Positions 61,329-64,000 of a stretch of 64,000 nt of DNA are shown here, piece after piece. The notes beneath the pieces are model-generated. The model saw only the letters and a program-made list of their open reading frames with translations, was not told where the DNA came from and did not search any database. How positions within the stretch are numbered: position 1 is the stretch's first letter; each line of letters opens with the position of its first letter. Source of the DNA: Nitrospirillum iridis (GTDB taxonomy: Bacteria; Pseudomonadota; Alphaproteobacteria; Azospirillales; Azospirillaceae); contig NZ_JACIIZ010000002.1 of the NCBI RefSeq assembly GCF_014205765.1, positions 124,001-188,000 on the forward strand, in the 5' to 3' direction. Position numbers and translations under genes: made by a program.

Positions 61329-63581
61329 ATGACCGATGCCGCCACCGAGATCCTCGATAAGCCCCTGGCCGACGCGCTGGGCGAGCGTTACCTGTCCTAT
61401 GCCCTGTCGACCATCGTGTCGCGGTCGCTGCCCGATGTGCGCGACGGGCTGAAGCCGGTGCACCGCCGCCTGCTGTTCGCCATGAGCCAGCTGAAGCTGG
61501 AACCCAACACCCCGCCCAAGAAGTCGGCCCGCGTGGTGGGCGACGTCATCGGCAAGTTCCATCCCCATGGCGACGCCTCCGTCTATGACGCGCTGGTGCG
61601 CCTGGCGCAGGAGTTCGCCGCCCGCTATCCCCTGGTCCAGGGCCAGGGCAATTTCGGCAATATCGACGGCGATAACGCCGCCGCCATGCGATACACCGAG
61701 GCCCGCCTGACCGAGGTGGCCAAGGCCCTGCTGGATGGCATCGACGAGGATGCGGTCGATCTGCGCGCCACCTACGACGGCGACGGCGAGGAGCCGGTGG
61801 TGCTGCCGGCGGCCTTCCCCAACCTGCTGGCCAACGGCTCGGCCGGCATCGCCGTGGGCATGGCGACCAGCATCCCGCCGCACAACGCCGGGGAAATCTG
61901 CGACGCGCTCAGCCTGATCATCGACCGTGAACTGCTGGCGGCGGAGGATCGCCGCCGCCCGGTGACGGTGGATGAGCTGGTGACCCTGATGCCCGGCCCC
62001 GACTTCCCCACCGGCGGCACGCTGGTGGAAAGCCGGGACTCGGTGCGCGAGGCTTACCGCACCGGCCGGGGCGGCTTCCGCCTGCGCGCCAAGTGGGAGG
62101 CGGAGAAGCTGGCCCAGGGCACCTGGCAGATCATCGTCACCGAGGTGCCCTACCAGGTGCAGAAGTCGCGCCTGGTGGAGAAGATCGCTGAACTCCTCAT
62201 GGAGCGTAAGCTGCCCCTGCTGGAGGATGTGCGCGACGAGTCGGCGGAGGATGTGCGGCTGGTGCTGGTGCCCAAGAGCCGCAACGTCGACCCGGCGGTG
62301 CTGATGGAACAGCTGTTCCGCAACACCGACCTGGAAGTGAAGTTCCCGCTGAACATGAACGTGCTGGACGCCGACCAGGTGCCGCGCGTCATGACCCTGC
62401 ATGAGGTGTTGCGGGCGTATCTCGACCACCGCAACGTGGTGCTGGTCCGCCGGTCGCGCCATCGCCTGGGCAAGATCGACCACCGGCTGGAGGTGCTGGG
62501 CGGCTACCTCATCGCCTATCTCAACCTGGATGAGGTCATCCGCATCATCCGCGAGGAGGATGAGCCCAAGGTCGAGCTGATGAAGGCCTTCGGCCTGACC
62601 GACGTGCAGGCCGAGGCCATCCTGAACATGCGCCTGCGCTCCCTGCGCAAGCTGGAAGAGATGGAAATCCGCAAGGAGCACGACAGCCTGTCGGCCGAGC
62701 GGACGGAACTGCTGTCCCTGCTGGATGATGAGGGCAAGCGCTGGTCCGCCATCGCGGCCGAGGTCGCGGCCACCAAGAAGCGCTTTGGCCAGGCCACCGT
62801 GCTGGGCGCCCGCCGCACCGCCGTGGGCGACGCCCCCACCGACGTGATCGTGCCGGTCGAGGCCATGATCGAGCGTGAGTCGGTCACCGTCTTCCTGTCG
62901 GAAAAGGGCTGGATCCGGGCGGTGAAGGGACATCTGCCGGCGGCGGAGACGGCGGAGGCCAAGTACAAGGAGGGCGATGCCGAGCGCTTCGTCCTGCATG
63001 CGGAGACGACGGACAAGCTGCTGGTCTTCTCCAGCACCGGCAAGTTCCACACCATCGGCGTGGACCGCCTGCCAAGGGGGCGCGGCTTTGGCGAGCCGGT
63101 GCGCCTGATGGTGGATCTGGGCGATGCCGACATCGTCACCCTGATGCCCTACCGGCCGGGCAAGCGCCTGCTGGTGGCGGCCAGCGACGGCCGCGGCTTC
63201 CAGGTGGATACCGACGAGGTGGTGGCCCAGACCCGCTCGGGCAAGCAGGTGCTGAACGTGGGTGACGGCGCCACCGCGCTGGCCTGCGTGCCGGTGGAGG
63301 GCGACACCATCGCCGTCATCGGCAACAACCGCAAACTGCTGGTCTTCGCCCTGGAGGAACTGCCCGTCATGGTGCGCGGCAAGGGTGTGGCCCTGCAGAA
63401 GTACAAGGACGCCAGCCTGTCCGACGTCTGCGTCTTCGAGGGGGCCAAGGGCCTGTCGTGGAAGATGGGCGGGGCCGGCGACCGCACGCGGGTGGAGACG
63501 GACCTGTCGCCCTGGCGCGGCGCCCGCGGCTCGGTCGGCAAGCTGCCGCCCAACGGCTTCCCCCGCAACAACCGCTTCTGA
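61329..63581 (+). CDS. parC: DNA topoisomerase IV subunit A
   Basis: 750 residues. It cuts and rejoins DNA to decatenate chromosomes, with ParE. The catalytic Tyr lies in [11 protein letters not shown], preceded by [19 protein letters not shown], the quinolone region; the position of E. coli ParC Ser80 is Ala here. The C-terminal beta-pinwheel repeats are complete ([34 protein letters not shown]). It follows recO by 74 bases, as in other alphaproteobacteria, and ends in a hairpin. Confidence 0.96.
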   Translation: MTDAATEILDKPLADALGERYLSYALSTIVSRSLPDVRDGLKPVHRRLLFAMSQLKLEPNTPPKKSARVVGDVIGKFHPHGDASVYDALVRLAQEFAARYPLVQGQGNFGNIDGDNAAAMRYTEARLTEVAKALLDGIDEDAVDLRATYDGDGEEPVVLPAAFPNLLANGSAGIAVGMATSIPPHNAGEICDALSLIIDRELLAAEDRRRPVTVDELVTLMPGPDFPTGGTLVESRDSVREAYRTGRGGFRLRAKWEAEKLAQGTWQIIVTEVPYQVQKSRLVEKIAELLMERKLPLLEDVRDESAEDVRLVLVPKSRNVDPAVLMEQLFRNTDLEVKFPLNMNVLDADQVPRVMTLHEVLRAYLDHRNVVLVRRSRHRLGKIDHRLEVLGGYLIAYLNLDEVIRIIREEDEPKVELMKAFGLTDVQAEAILNMRLRSLRKLEEMEIRKEHDSLSAERTELLSLLDDEGKRWSAIAAEVAATKKRFGQATVLGARRTAVGDAPTDVIVPVEAMIERESVTVFLSEKGWIRAVKGHLPAAETAEAKYKEGDAERFVLHAETTDKLLVFSSTGKFHTIGVDRLPRGRGFGEPVRLMVDLGDADIVTLMPYRPGKRLLVAASDGRGFQVDTDEVVAQTRSGKQVLNVGDGATALACVPVEGDTIAVIGNNRKLLVFALEELPVMVRGKGVALQKYKDASLSDVCVFEGAKGLSWKMGGAGDRTRVETDLSPWRGARGSVGKLPPNGFPRNNRF

Positions 63582-63597
63582 TTGCGCGCGCTGAAAA

Positions 63598-63623
63598 CGC
63601 CGGAGTGGGAAGCCACTCCGGCG
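63598..63623 (+). terminator. Hairpin terminator after parC
   Basis: A perfect 11-bp stem (63598-63608 with 63613-63623) with GAAG loop, 16 bases after the parC stop. Only a short T stretch follows, so it may rely partly on other factors. Confidence 0.7.
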
Positions 63624-63757
63624 TCGGTGCTTTCAGGATGATGAGCGCCGCCGCGACCGTGCTCTCCGTCATCCACTCAAAGCCAACGACTAAAATATCC
63701 ACTTCAGGTGGTGGCCTTCCTGTTCCATCTTTCTCAAAGGAGAAGGGGGATTAGGAA

Positions 63758-64000
63758 ATGACAGTGCCTCCGTTGATCCTGTTGGTGTTGTTCCTCGGGA
63801 CACTGGCGGTCTGGGTCTACCGAGACATGACGGCCTATGCCGCTTTCAAGAAGGCAGCGGATACGCGGGTACGGCAGGCCTTCTTCCGCTCCTGGGTGGT
63901 GGTCAGCGCCTTGCTGTTCGGGGTGGGTACCATCGTCGCTTTGGCTTTGCTGGGCCGATTGCCGCAGCTATGGCAGCCACCCTCTGAATTCGCCGCTTTG
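63758..64000 (+). CDS. Membrane protein, 5' part only (possibly CPBP-family)
   Basis: ATG 63758 is preceded by TAGGAA and AAAGGAGAAGGGGGA. 81 codons are inside the window, the rest is beyond the right edge. Two hydrophobic spans are seen (residues 5-20 and 47-66), linked by a charged loop with YAAFKKAADTRVRQAFFRSW. This N-terminus resembles CPBP intramembrane proteases of alphaproteobacteria, but the EExxR active site would lie outside the window, so the call is tentative. Confidence 0.5.
   Translation, partial: MTVPPLILLVLFLGTLAVWVYRDMTAYAAFKKAADTRVRQAFFRSWVVVSALLFGVGTIVALALLGRLPQLWQPPSEFAAL

Noticed and set aside
1-64000. CRISPR array, insertion sequence, prophage or toxin-antitoxin pair
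   Set aside because: No regularly spaced repeats, transposase or integrase motifs, phage structural genes or paired small toxin genes were found on reading both strands.

Overview
The window looks like a chromosomal stretch of a high-GC alphaproteobacterium, most probably of the Rhodospirillales/Azospirillales (Azospirillum or Nitrospirillum-like). This rests on gene order (dapA-smpB, NYN-folK, rpoZ-rsh-pdxJ-acpS-lepB-rnc, era, recO, parC), on a chemoreceptor with a C-terminal PilZ domain as in Azospirillum Tlp1, and on many sensory and c-di-GMP proteins. The genus is inference. There is no rRNA, CRISPR array, insertion sequence or recognisable prophage. One tRNA gene (tRNA-Ser, GCU) is present.

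Left part (1-28.4 kb) is mixed. It holds a GT-A-like glycosyltransferase, two drug exporters of different MFS families, a small secreted protein with three internal repeats, an SMP-30 lactonase, a thioredoxin fused to an unknown domain, an S10 carboxypeptidase and a Tim44-like protein. Next come a large hybrid histidine kinase and an MCP-PilZ receptor, then gatB and the tRNA. After the tRNA lies a PadR/SEDS-like operon, followed by a flavin monooxygenase, a PhnA-type protein lacking its zinc ribbon, an S41 protease with a divergent MarR regulator, an XRE regulator and a lytic transglycosylase.

Right part (28.5-63.6 kb) is a housekeeping backbone on the + strand: dapA, smpB, (UdgB and NYN on -), folK, rpoZ, rsh, DUF2062, pdxJ, acpS, lepB, rnc, era, recO, parC. 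Three blocks interrupt it. Insert A (32.1-35.3 kb) holds a secreted truncated haemoglobin, a DUF3034 outer-membrane protein, an ECF sigma/anti-sigma pair and a cupredoxin. Insert B (41.9-50.4 kb) holds a Cache-protein/chemoreceptor operon, an M23 peptidase, two siderophore-interacting ferric-reductase units (one with AraC and a PPOX flavoprotein, one with a YqjI-like metal-responsive PadR) and a glycerophosphodiesterase. Insert C (51.8-60.2 kb) holds two c-di-GMP (EAL) proteins flanking a copA-cueR copper-efflux unit with a clear CueR-type promoter, plus two small DUF genes.

The most unusual items are insert A as a possible stress-controlled periplasmic haem/copper module, the PadR-controlled fusion of a small N-terminal membrane module to a shortened FtsW/RodA-like (SEDS) domain, the thioredoxin fusion, and the three-repeat secreted protein. 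Functions come from motif reading only; no database search was run.
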